36,437 bases of DNA, from the IMG/VR virus record IMGVR_UViG_3300044615_001192, positions 1 through 36,437 of that record, one strand, 5' to 3'. The stretch is from a virus. Positions 29,938 to 36,437 of the stretch are shown here, one piece after another; position 1 is the stretch's first letter; each line of letters opens with the position of its first letter. The translations under genes and the position numbers were made by a program. The notes below the pieces were generated by a model that was given only the letters and a program-made list of their open reading frames with translations, did not search any database and was not told the origin of the DNA.

Positions 29938-30399
29938 ATGGCCACTGCCACGTTCACCCCCTTCCACTGCCTGCTGGAGAACCTGGCAGAGAAGGTCCAC
30001 AACCTGGGCAGCGACGACCTCAAGGTCTACCTGAGCAACGCTGCACCCAACCAGGCCACGCACACCGCCTACGACGGCGTGACGGGCACCACGGGCCCGG
30101 CGGAGATCGCCAACGGCAACGGCTACGTGACCGGGGGCAAGAGCTGCGCGATCACCAGCAGCAGCGTGGCTGCAGGCGTCTACAAGCTGGTGCTGGCTGA
30201 TCCAGCCACCTGGACCGGCACCGGTGCGGGCTTCGGGCCGTTCCGCTATGCGGTGCTCTACAACAACACGGCGACCGGCAAGAACCTGCTGGGCTGGTGG
30301 GACTACGGCAGCACGATCACGCTGGTTGCGGCGAACGAGACGTTCTTCCTTGACCTCGACCCGTCCGCTGGCGTGCTGACCCTGACGGTGGCCGCCTGA
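29938..30399 (+). CDS. Beta-rich virion protein candidate (153 aa)
   Basis: The product MATATFTPFHCLLENLAEKV... is Thr/Gly/Ala-rich with regular strands (FGPFRYAVLYNNTATGKNLL, STITLVAANETFFLDLDP). This resembles small proteins in fibre clusters of cyanobacterial phages. It overlaps the next gene (TGATG). Function unknown; probably part of the fibre or tip assembly. Confidence 0.5.
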   Translation: MATATFTPFHCLLENLAEKVHNLGSDDLKVYLSNAAPNQATHTAYDGVTGTTGPAEIANGNGYVTGGKSCAITSSSVAAGVYKLVLADPATWTGTGAGFGPFRYAVLYNNTATGKNLLGWWDYGSTITLVAANETFFLDLDPSAGVLTLTVAA

Positions 30400-30806
30400 T
30401 GACGATCGCGTTCACGATCACGCCGAAGGAGCTGGAGCGTCAGGCTGGCCTGGCGTTCGTGGGCCTGGCGTACCGGGTGAGCCTGCACTACAAGCAGGAC
30501 ACGGTGCTGACCGACGCGAGCACCGTTGCGGCCTGGGATGCGGTGAAGGTGGCGACCGCCAACGGCTACGCGGATGTGACCGGCACCATCGCGGCCGGGG
30601 CCTACAACGTGTCCACTGGGCGGTTCGAGCTGCCGGTGATCCAGGCGCTGTTCAGCTCCACGGGTGCGGGCTACAGCTACGACAGCGTGCTGATCCGCAT
30701 CGCGTCGGCCACCTACCCGCACAGCATCGGCCTGTTCACTGAGCAGCAGGTGCTGCAGTCGGGCCAGGAGCAGACCTTCACCCTGCTGCTGGCGAACGAC
30801 AACTGA
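30399..30806 (+). CDS. Beta-rich virion protein candidate (135 aa)
   Basis: It begins MTIAFTITPKELERQAGLAF and continues with alternating strands (YRVSLHYKQDTVLTD, YNVSTGRFELPVIQALF, HSIGLFTEQQVLQSG). Coupled to both neighbours by TGATG overlaps, it is probably made in fixed ratio with them. Not recognised beyond a general resemblance to fibre-adjacent proteins. Confidence 0.5.
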   Translation: MTIAFTITPKELERQAGLAFVGLAYRVSLHYKQDTVLTDASTVAAWDAVKVATANGYADVTGTIAAGAYNVSTGRFELPVIQALFSSTGAGYSYDSVLIRIASATYPHSIGLFTEQQVLQSGQEQTFTLLLANDN

Positions 30807-32017
30807 TGAGCCTGCTGCTCGACCTGCAGCTGGTGCCCGACCGGATCCTGTGGGCGGTCAAGGATCGGATCTTGGCGAACCGGGACGCGATGGAGAAGCG
30901 GCGCCAGCGCGAGCGGATCCTGGCGGAGGGCCGTGACGGCGCAACCGGGGGCCGGCTGCCGCTGTCGAGCGGATCAGGCGAGGGCTACAGCCAGCCACCA
31001 GGCCACAGGCCGATCGGCCGGCGAGGCGGTGCGCGGCAGGGCCGGTACGTGCGGCCGGAGCCGTTTGTGCCGGCCTATGGGGGCAGCAGCGCCAGCGTGC
31101 ACTGGATGGTTCACACCCGGCACCCGTTCAGCCAGCAGCAGCCGGAAGCCTGGCGGATCACCTCACCCTCGGGCGCATCGGCCAACGTCGTCCACGGCAA
31201 CCCGGTAGCGCCGACCAGCCCGCTGTCTGGGGTGATGATTCAGTCACACGTGGCGGAAAGACCAGACCTGACGGTTGACGCCGGCACGGTATCGGCGATG
31301 TCCTTCCCCATGGGTCAGACCGAATGGCGGACCCTGGTGCTGCCCGCTGGGGGAAGCGCGGCAATCTATGCCCGGGTCGCCCAGACGACAAGCGGCATCA
31401 TCTACGCCACCAGTTACACGTTCGTACCAGGTAGTCGGGCCGAAATTCGCAACAATTACTATTACGTGAACGACTGGGGCCTGGTTTATAACAGGATCGA
31501 AACTGTGCAGTGCTATCTGGTCACACCTTCAAGCGTTCGCAGTGTCGACACACCGAACGCGCTGAAGACCTACATGGCCGGTCGGATGCCGTGGCAGGCG
31601 GCATTGAGCGTGAATCAGCTCGGCAGTCCTCGCAGGATGTCAGACCCCAGGTGGATCTGGTGGAACGCGGAATCAGTGATCACCGACTCCAACACCGTCA
31701 AGCCTGGCTTCACGTACAACCCCGGCGGGCTGAACGTGCCAGAGGAAAGCCTGCCGACGAACAGCGGCTACCCGGAGTATGTACCGGCCTATCTCTACAC
31801 TCCAAGCGTCTTCGCAGCGATCGGTGACCCTGCCATCCCTGTCCCATCCGGTGGTGGTGACTTCGAGTACCCGCCGACGCAGCCTTACCCCCCTGGCGGG
31901 ATCATGCCGTCGTTCAGGTACGTGGAGACCCTCTGGTACACCGATGGCGGACTGCCGGGCCAGTGCTACGCCAGCCTGCGGGCGCTGGGCTTCTCTGATG
32001 CTGACCTGACCCCGTGA
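30806..32017 (+). CDS. Large hypothetical virion protein (403 aa)
   Basis: The N-terminal 45 residues are charged and helical (RILANRDAMEKRRQRERIL). A Gly/Arg/Pro-rich linker (about 50-90) follows, then a long aromatic beta-rich domain (NNYYYVNDWGLVYNRIE, RWIWWNAESVITDSN). DNA around 31410-31560 is AT-richer than its flanks. The layout, a helical anchor, a linker and a distal beta domain, would fit a spike or fibre. No family recognised. Confidence 0.45.
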   Translation: MSLLLDLQLVPDRILWAVKDRILANRDAMEKRRQRERILAEGRDGATGGRLPLSSGSGEGYSQPPGHRPIGRRGGARQGRYVRPEPFVPAYGGSSASVHWMVHTRHPFSQQQPEAWRITSPSGASANVVHGNPVAPTSPLSGVMIQSHVAERPDLTVDAGTVSAMSFPMGQTEWRTLVLPAGGSAAIYARVAQTTSGIIYATSYTFVPGSRAEIRNNYYYVNDWGLVYNRIETVQCYLVTPSSVRSVDTPNALKTYMAGRMPWQAALSVNQLGSPRRMSDPRWIWWNAESVITDSNTVKPGFTYNPGGLNVPEESLPTNSGYPEYVPAYLYTPSVFAAIGDPAIPVPSGGGDFEYPPTQPYPPGGIMPSFRYVETLWYTDGGLPGQCYASLRALGFSDADLTP

Positions 32018-32163
32018 CCGCCTCCACCCCCGCACCCGACCGCGACCCCTCGGCGCTGATCGAGGCCCTGGCGATCCGCCAGGCGGTCAACCGTGCGGCG
32101 TTCCTGGAGCGGCAGGAGCTGCGGCAGATCAAGGCCCGGCCGACGCCGCAGCGCCCCGGCTGA
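32014..32163 (+). CDS. Small helical protein (49 aa)
   Basis: GTG 32014 overlaps the preceding stop (GTGA) and the frame closes at 32161-32163, just before a start-associated element. The product begins MTASTPAPDRDPSALIEALA and contains one charged helix (NRAAFLERQELRQIKARP). Codons are GC-ending. Function unknown; it precedes the capsid block. Confidence 0.6.
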   Translation: MTASTPAPDRDPSALIEALAIRQAVNRAAFLERQELRQIKARPTPQRPG

Positions 32164-32166
32164 AGG

Positions 32167-32176
32167 CCGGAAAGCT
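32167..32176 (+). promoter_or_regulatory. Start-associated element, copy 13
   Basis: CCGGAAAGCT (GCT variant), then CCAGCGC, an extension shared with copy 10. The last base is 26 nt before GTG 32202. Confidence 0.6.
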
Positions 32177-32201
32177 CCAGCGCAACTATGGGGCGATCCC
32201 T

Positions 32202-32996
32202 GTGCGACTTCGATTCAACAACTTCCCCGAACTCAGCGCGACGCTGATGGGGGTTACCAGCACCGTCGAGCCCGGCACGGATGACGCTGCCGGCGGCGGT
32301 GGATCTGGCGGCAGCGGTACCGATGAGCAGCTGGGTGATGCGGGCCTGCGGGCGCTGCAGGCCGAGCGCGACCGGGCCAAGGCGCTCGACAGGGAGCTCA
32401 GCACCCTGCGCACCCAGATGAAGGCCCTGGAGGGCCGCATCGACCCGGAGACGTTCGCCCAGGTCAAGGCCGAGGCTGACGAGGCCCAGCGCAAGCTGGC
32501 GGAGCAGCAGCAGGCGGTCGAGCGGGTCAAGGCTGAGGCTGAGGCCACCTATGGGCAGCAGCTGCGCACGGTGCAGGAGCAGCTGAACGCCGAGAAGCAG
32601 GCGCGGGTCGAGGAGCGTCGCCGGGTCGTCCTCGAGCGTGTGTTCCAGGCGGCCAAGGGCCGGAATGGCGCGGACGAGCTGGGCACCAGCTACTTCGACC
32701 TGTTCTATGGCCAGCGGGCCAGCAGCTACGCCCTGGCGGACGACGGCAGCCCCTATGTGGTCGATCCCACGGGCCAGCCCGTGATCGACAGCGAGACGGG
32801 CAAGCGGGTGGACCCGATCGCCTGGACCCGGACGGTGGCGCAGCGGTCGCCGGTGCTGGGGATCCTGTTTGAGCCGGAGCAGGGCACCGGTGGCGGCTTC
32901 AACAGCAGCCGAGGTGCCGCCCTGTCTGACGGGCAGGACCTGTCGAAGCTCAGTCCGTCTCAGCTGATGACAGCGGCCTACCAGCGGGGCAGCTGA
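32202..32996 (+). CDS. Capsid scaffolding protein (264 aa)
   Basis: A Gly/Asp-rich N-terminal part is followed by a long charged coiled coil (about residues 45-150; LQAERDRAKALDRELSTLR, LAEQQQAVERVKAEAEA). A C-terminal domain ends with LSKLSPSQLMTAAYQRGS. Length, coiled coil and position just before the capsid gene match scaffolds of HK97-fold phages. GTG 32202 is preferred on element spacing, while an ATG at 32247 is an alternative. No protease motif seen. Confidence 0.75.
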   Translation: MRLRFNNFPELSATLMGVTSTVEPGTDDAAGGGGSGGSGTDEQLGDAGLRALQAERDRAKALDRELSTLRTQMKALEGRIDPETFAQVKAEADEAQRKLAEQQQAVERVKAEAEATYGQQLRTVQEQLNAEKQARVEERRRVVLERVFQAAKGRNGADELGTSYFDLFYGQRASSYALADDGSPYVVDPTGQPVIDSETGKRVDPIAWTRTVAQRSPVLGILFEPEQGTGGGFNSSRGAALSDGQDLSKLSPSQLMTAAYQRGS

Positions 32997-33024
32997 TCAG
33001 CGGCGGGCTGGTTGGTGATCATCA

Positions 33025-33049
33025 GGGGCTGCGGATGCGGCCCCTTTCT
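33025..33049 (+). terminator. Rho-independent terminator after the scaffold gene
   Basis: GGGGCTGC GGAT GCGGCCCC followed by TTTCT: an eight-pair stem with one T-G wobble and a short T-run. Confidence 0.75.
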
Positions 33050-33074
33050 CGTGCGCAGGCGGCGCAACACGGGG

Positions 33075-33084
33075 CCGGAAAGCT
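33075..33084 (+). promoter_or_regulatory. Start-associated element, copy 14, upstream of the capsid gene
   Basis: CCGGAAAGCT. It lies after a terminator and 81 nt before the capsid ATG, but 19 nt before ATG 33103 of a 23-codon leader ORF. Confidence 0.5.
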
Positions 33085-33102
33085 ACAGCGCCAGGCGGTG
33101 CG

Positions 33103-33174
33103 ATGCCCCGGGCAAACCGGCGCGAGGCCGTCTTCCCAACCCTTCCCCCTCTGGAGACCCTGACATGGGTATGA
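33103..33174 (+). CDS. Possible leader peptide before the capsid gene (23 aa)
   Basis: ATG 33103 opens a frame MPRANRREAVFPTLPPLETL... ending at a TGA that overlaps the start of the capsid gene (33165). The start is 19 nt after a start-associated element, close to the usual spacing. A short ORF whose stop lies in the next start region could couple or regulate capsid translation. It is too short to judge by coding content. Confidence 0.3.
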   Translation: MPRANRREAVFPTLPPLETLTWV

Positions 33175-34337
33175 CCCTGCTGGAGGCGGCCAAATACGTT
33201 CAGGACCCCCTGACCCTGGCCACCATCCGAACCATCGCCGAAGGCCCGATCATGGGCGTTCTGCCGTTTGAGAACACCCCTGGCGCCGGCCTGTTTTACA
33301 ACCAGGAAGGCATCCTGCCCAACGTCGGCTTCCGTGGCATCAATGAAGCCCACGGCAAGAGCTACGGCGTGCTGAACCCGATGAGCGAGGCCCTGCGCCC
33401 GTTCGGCGGTGACATCGACGTGGACAAGTTCATCGTCGAGACCCGTGGCGAAGGTGCCCGCACCAGCCAGACCCTGCAGCAGGTCCGCAGCGCCCGCAAG
33501 GCGTTCGAGGATCTGTTCGTCAACGGCAACAGCGGCACCGATCCCCGCCAGATGGATGGCCTGCGGGCCCGGGTGACCAGCGCCACCAGCCAGTACTTCA
33601 ACAACGGCAACGGCGCCCTGTCCCTGTCCTTCCTGGACCAGGTGATCGGCGACGTGGAAGCCGATGGCGCCCAGAAGTACCTGGTGATGCCGAAGCGCCT
33701 GGCCCAGCGGTTCATCGCTGCCAGCCGCACCACCACCGTGACCGGTTTCGTGCCGCACCAGCGGGATGAGATGGGCCGGATGGTGGCGCAGTACGGGGAG
33801 TGCATCATTCTGGAGACCGACGTGAACGGTCAGAACCAGAAGATCCAGCCGTTCACCGAGGGCTCGGAGGTCGTCGCCACCGTGAGCAACGTGGCCCTGA
33901 CCAGCGACGTGGCCACGCTGACCATCAGCTCGGGTCACGGGATCGTGGTGGGCAACACCATCACGGTGGCTGGCGTGACCAACAACAGCAACCTGTTCAA
34001 CGGCAGCTACACGGTGACCGCCGTGACTGCCACCTCGGTGAGCTACGCCAAGACCAATGCCAACGTGACCTCTGCCGCTGCCACCGGCACCGGCCGGGTG
34101 AGCGTGGTCACTGGTGCCACCTGCTCGATCTACTGCGTCGCCTTCGGTGACCAGCTGACCACGGGCATCCAGGGCTCCATCGGCGGCCAGTTCGGCCCCG
34201 AGGTGCGTGACCTTGGCGAGGTCCACGACGCGCCGGTCTTCCGCACCCGGATGGACTGGAACGTGGGCATGGCCGTGCTGAACGGCAAGTCCGTGGCCCG
34301 GTACGCCGGCATCACCGACGCGGCCATCGTGGCCTGA
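33165..34337 (+). CDS. Major capsid protein with inserted Ig-like module (390 aa)
   Basis: The protein begins MGMTLLEAAKYVQDPLTLAT and follows the HK97-fold capsid pattern: an N-terminal arm, TFLVNGNS-type E-loop/spine region (RKAFEDLFVNGNSGTD, 111-126), KYLVMPKRLAQRFIA, and a C-terminal EVHDAPVFRTRMDWNVG...ARYAGITDA. Residues about 234-318 are an extra beta module (HGIVVGNTITV, FNGSYTVTAVTATSVSY) that also occurs in the major tail protein. ATG 33165 has GGAG about eight bases upstream, one of the few clear Shine-Dalgarno sites here, fitting high expression. Confidence 0.85.
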   Translation: MGMTLLEAAKYVQDPLTLATIRTIAEGPIMGVLPFENTPGAGLFYNQEGILPNVGFRGINEAHGKSYGVLNPMSEALRPFGGDIDVDKFIVETRGEGARTSQTLQQVRSARKAFEDLFVNGNSGTDPRQMDGLRARVTSATSQYFNNGNGALSLSFLDQVIGDVEADGAQKYLVMPKRLAQRFIAASRTTTVTGFVPHQRDEMGRMVAQYGECIILETDVNGQNQKIQPFTEGSEVVATVSNVALTSDVATLTISSGHGIVVGNTITVAGVTNNSNLFNGSYTVTAVTATSVSYAKTNANVTSAAATGTGRVSVVTGATCSIYCVAFGDQLTTGIQGSIGGQFGPEVRDLGEVHDAPVFRTRMDWNVGMAVLNGKSVARYAGITDAAIVA

Positions 34338-34374
34338 TCGCCCCCAACTCTGACCCTTCTCTGAGGATCCTCCT

Positions 34375-34860
34375 ATGTCTCTCCCCATTGGGATGGAGCG
34401 CCGGGGCTACGTCCCCGACGCCCAGGCCGTTCTGATCGGTGCGGTTCGCGCCGGCATCGAGCAGAACGCCGAAACCCGCACCGGTGCCGCCCGTGTGCTG
34501 AACGCCGATCTGGCGGCTCAGAACACCTACAAGCTGGTGCAGGTCGTGACCGACCCCACGGCAGTGGGCGGTTACGTGATCCAGGCCGCTCACCTGCCTG
34601 TCGGCTCGGCTGTTGGCAGCATCGCTGCTGGCGCCTGGGCCAACATCGCGGTGATCTCGGCCTCTGGCAAAGGCACCGATGAGCTTGCGCTGAGCGGGCT
34701 CCAGGTGCGTGATGCGGTGATGGCCACCACCACGCTGGCCTCCGGCGAGGCGCTGCGGGTGATGGCGGTGCGTGCGGTTGCCGGTGACGGCAGCAACGGC
34801 GCAGCTGCACCCAGCCCGGGCAGCGGCACCGACCGCTTCATCTACTTCAACCCTGCCTGA
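34375..34860 (+). CDS. Capsid decoration protein candidate (161 aa)
   Basis: It follows the capsid gene by 37 bases, with TGAGGA upstream of the ATG. The product is Ala/Val/Gly-rich with regular strands (NTYKLVQVVTDPTAVGGYVI, GAWANIAVISASGKGTDEL, EALRVMAVRAVAGDG), a composition typical of small head decoration proteins. A terminator follows. Assignment by position and composition. Confidence 0.5.
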   Translation: MSLPIGMERRGYVPDAQAVLIGAVRAGIEQNAETRTGAARVLNADLAAQNTYKLVQVVTDPTAVGGYVIQAAHLPVGSAVGSIAAGAWANIAVISASGKGTDELALSGLQVRDAVMATTTLASGEALRVMAVRAVAGDGSNGAAAPSPGSGTDRFIYFNPA

Positions 34861-34888
34861 GGGGCCGGCGGCAGCCGGTGAAGCGCTG

Positions 34889-34909
34889 GGGGCCCTGCGG
34901 GGCCCCTTT
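34889..34909 (+). terminator. Rho-independent terminator after the capsid block
   Basis: GGGGCCC TGCG GGGCCCC followed by TTT: a seven-base stem. The core matches the minus-strand terminator at 8736-8756. Confidence 0.8.
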
Positions 34910-34922
34910 CGCGTGAGTGGGT

Positions 34923-34932
34923 GCGGAAACCT
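34923..34932 (+). promoter_or_regulatory. Start-associated element, copy 15
   Basis: GCGGAAACCT, directly after the terminator. The last base is 21 nt before GTG 34953, and this spacing selects that start. Confidence 0.6.
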
Positions 34933-34952
34933 GCGGCAGCTGCAGCCTGCCC

Positions 34953-35177
34953 GTGCCTGGCATTGCGTTCAACACCCCAGAGCCGCCAATCCTGCCGGCG
35001 GCCGACCCGACCGAGGCGCCACCTGCCGCTGAGGTGCCTGCGGTGTGCCCTGCCCCGCTGGAGCGGCCGGCGGATCACCGCAAGCGGGCCCGCAAGCCGG
35101 CCGGCACTGCTGAGGGTGGCGAGTTCCAGGCCGACGACCCGGCGACACCGTTCGTCAACGAAGCGTGGGAGAGCTGA
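34953..35177 (+). CDS. Small Pro-rich protein with a DDPATPxVNEAW tail (74 aa)
   Basis: It starts MPGIAFNTPEPPILPAADPT and is Pro/Glu/Ala-rich, then basic (HRKRARKPAG), ending GGEFQADDPATPFVNEAW. I believe a similar DDP-x-TP-x-VNEAW ending occurs in other cyanophage virion proteins, but could not verify this. The start is chosen from the element spacing over a GTG at 34917 that would place the element inside the gene. Function unknown. Confidence 0.55.
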   Translation: MPGIAFNTPEPPILPAADPTEAPPAAEVPAVCPAPLERPADHRKRARKPAGTAEGGEFQADDPATPFVNEAWES

Positions 35178-35181
35178 AGGG

Positions 35182-35191
35182 CCGGAAACCT
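35182..35191 (+). promoter_or_regulatory. Start-associated element, copy 16
   Basis: CCGGAAACCT, then GAAGCAGC. The last base is 21 nt before ATG 35212. Confidence 0.65.
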
Positions 35192-35211
35192 GAAGCAGCG
35201 ATGAGGCAGCG

Positions 35212-35577
35212 ATGGCAACCGCCCTCGGGCTCCAGCCCGGCCGATACGACCTGGTGGTGCCACAGCGGGCCACGCTGCTGGAGCGGATCACGCTGCCGGT
35301 TGACCTGACTGGCTGCACGGTGCTGGCGCAGGTGTGGAACACGGCCAGAACCACGAAGCTGCTCGACCTGACCACGCTGGCCACCGACCCTGAAACCAGC
35401 GCCCCGGTGGTCGCGGCCTCTGGCGAGCTGATCCTGACCGCCACGCCAACCAATACGGCAGCAGTGGCCGCGCAGGGCGTGTGGGACCTGCGGGTGCGGT
35501 ACCCGGACAACACGGTCGACTACTGGCTGGAGGGGATCGCCTACCTCAACGAAGGCGCCACCAGGGAGGCGGCATGA
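35212..35577 (+). CDS. Fibre adaptor / N-terminal fibre domain protein (121 aa)
   Basis: The product (DLTGCTVLAQVWNTARTTK, GVWDLRVRYPDNTVDYWLEG, IAYLNEGATR) resembles the beta-sandwich found at the N-terminus of many phage baseplate and fibre proteins (BppU-like). It overlaps the collagen-like fibre gene (ATGA), so the two are probably made together, and it may dock the fibre. Moderate confidence, by pattern. Confidence 0.55.
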   Translation: MATALGLQPGRYDLVVPQRATLLERITLPVDLTGCTVLAQVWNTARTTKLLDLTTLATDPETSAPVVAASGELILTATPTNTAAVAAQGVWDLRVRYPDNTVDYWLEGIAYLNEGATREAA

Positions 35578-36437
35578 CGAGGCCTCTGATCGAACTGGAG
35601 CAGCGCGCGGTTCAGGTTGAGACCGTGCGCCGCAATGGCGTGAAGGTGGCGCAGGTGACCACCAGGGGAGCGCCGGGGCCTGCGGGACCTGCGGGGCCGC
35701 CGGGCGTGGGTTCGCTGTGGCGCCAGGGCGCGGGGGCGCCGGCCGCTGAGTTGGGAGGGGTGGGCGACTTCTACCTACGGACCAGCAATGGCGACATCTA
35801 CGGCCCGAAGACCTCAGGCGGCTGGGGCTCGGTGATCTTCAACATTGCCCAGGGCCAGCAGGGGCCAGCTGGTGCCACTGGCTCCCAGGGCCCAGCCGGT
35901 GCGGCGGGCGCTGATGGCAAGACGCTGCGATCGGGCGCTGGTGCGCCTGGGGCGGGCGTGGGGGTCGATGGGGACTTCTACATCGACACCGTGGCCACGG
36001 TGATCTACGGCCCGAAGGCCGCCGGTGCGTGGCCTGCGGGCGTGTCGCTGATCGGGCCCACGGGACCTGCGGGCGCCACCGGGCCAGCTGGACCGACAGG
36101 CGCGGCAGGTCCCACCGGGCCGCAAGGCGCAACCGGGCCACAGGGCGCCACGGGAGCCACCGGCTCAACAGGCCCTGCAGGACCCACCGGAGCAACCGGA
36201 CCCACCGGGGTCGTCACGGCAACGGCCCCTGCCACCTACGACGCGGGCACCCAGGCGGTTGGGGTGACACTGGGCACGACTGCGGGCACGGCGGCTGCGG
36301 GCAACGACGCACGGTTCCACAACGCTGTCACCCTCGCCGCCAGCGTTGCGGACATCCTGAACCTGTCGGGCCAGGAGCTGCAGGCGGACGACCCCGGCGG
36401 GGACCGGCTGTTGTTCTGGGACGACTCAGAAGGGAAG
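35574..36437 (+). CDS. Collagen-like tail fibre, 5' part (288 aa seen)
   Basis: ATG 35574 opens a frame with no stop to the window end. After about 35 residues comes GAPGPAGPAGPPG. Two copies follow of a module with RxGAGAP...GDFY...IYGPK...W (about 45-80 and 122-158). A long G-x-y collagen stretch (about 162-208, rich in GPTG, GATG and GPAG) comes next, then an Ala/Thr-rich region (ATAPATYDAGTQAVGV, NDARFHNAVT). G-x-y repeats form trimeric rods in phage fibres, and the DFY-YGPK module is, to my knowledge, frequent in cyanobacterial phages. The receptor-binding tip lies outside the window. Confidence 0.8.
   Translation, partial: MTRPLIELEQRAVQVETVRRNGVKVAQVTTRGAPGPAGPAGPPGVGSLWRQGAGAPAAELGGVGDFYLRTSNGDIYGPKTSGGWGSVIFNIAQGQQGPAGATGSQGPAGAAGADGKTLRSGAGAPGAGVGVDGDFYIDTVATVIYGPKAAGAWPAGVSLIGPTGPAGATGPAGPTGAAGPTGPQGATGPQGATGATGSTGPAGPTGATGPTGVVTATAPATYDAGTQAVGVTLGTTAGTAAAGNDARFHNAVTLAASVADILNLSGQELQADDPGGDRLLFWDDSEGK

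Noticed and set aside
32997-34388. A 463-aa minus-strand open frame
   Set aside because: It is antisense to the well-supported major capsid gene. The His/Gly/Ala-rich product has no recognisable fold.
36054-36210. Short repeats at the window end as a CRISPR-like array
   Set aside because: They are in-frame G-x-y collagen codons of irregular unit length, without constant repeats and spacers.

Overview
The window is a 36.4 kb internal piece of the genome of a GC-rich, tailed double-stranded DNA phage or prophage. It begins inside one gene and ends inside another. A large terminase, a portal, a MuF-type head protein, a tape measure and a HK97-type capsid gene are all present, and the long tape measure with a lambda-like chaperone frameshift points to a long-tailed, siphovirus-like particle. 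The host is inferred, with modest confidence, to be a picocyanobacterium of the Synechococcus/Cyanobium kind. The grounds are high GC, C-rich leaders mostly without Shine-Dalgarno sequences, a small AP2-domain gene, and fibre modules that resemble those of cyanobacterial phages. No integrase, lysis cassette, DNA polymerase, tRNA or CRISPR array was seen.

Layout. 1-3146: short coupled plus-strand genes, including a dATP/dGTP diphosphohydrolase-like protein, a thermonuclease-like nuclease, several helix-turn-helix proteins, a collapsed adenine-methyltransferase ORF and a LexA-type DNA-binding domain. 3178-8736: terminase small and large subunits, a SigB/SigF-like sigma factor, a TIM-barrel glycoside hydrolase candidate, dCTP deaminase and small proteins. 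8736-10461: two minus-strand units of small unknown proteins. 10510-13250: portal and MuF head protein. 13278-14025: a third minus-strand unit. 14064-16692: two small genes, then three tandem paralogues that all begin MARTYKRD. 16896-26261: head-tail connectors, a tail chaperone pair joined by a probable -1 ribosomal frameshift, the major tail protein, a tail terminator candidate, the tape measure and distal tail proteins, with two small antisense genes (AP2 and a Cys-rich protein). 26267-32163: hub, tip and fibre-like proteins. 32167-34860: scaffold, major capsid protein and decoration candidate, placed unusually far from the portal. 34887-36437: a small Pro-rich protein, a fibre adaptor and a collagen-like fibre that runs off the end.

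Control. Most plus-strand genes overlap by NTGA or TGATG and are probably translated by coupling. Many genes that cannot be coupled instead carry a directional 10-base element (consensus about CCGGAAACCT) whose last base lies 20-26 nt before the start codon. I count 17 copies with this spacing, two of them on the minus strand facing minus-strand starts. This resembles in concept the start-associated sequences of some mycobacteriophages, but the sequence here is one I do not recognise. The three minus-strand units use another design: a TAYGAT -10 box followed about 10 nt later by a hairpin at the predicted 5' end of the RNA. Rho-independent terminators separate several blocks.
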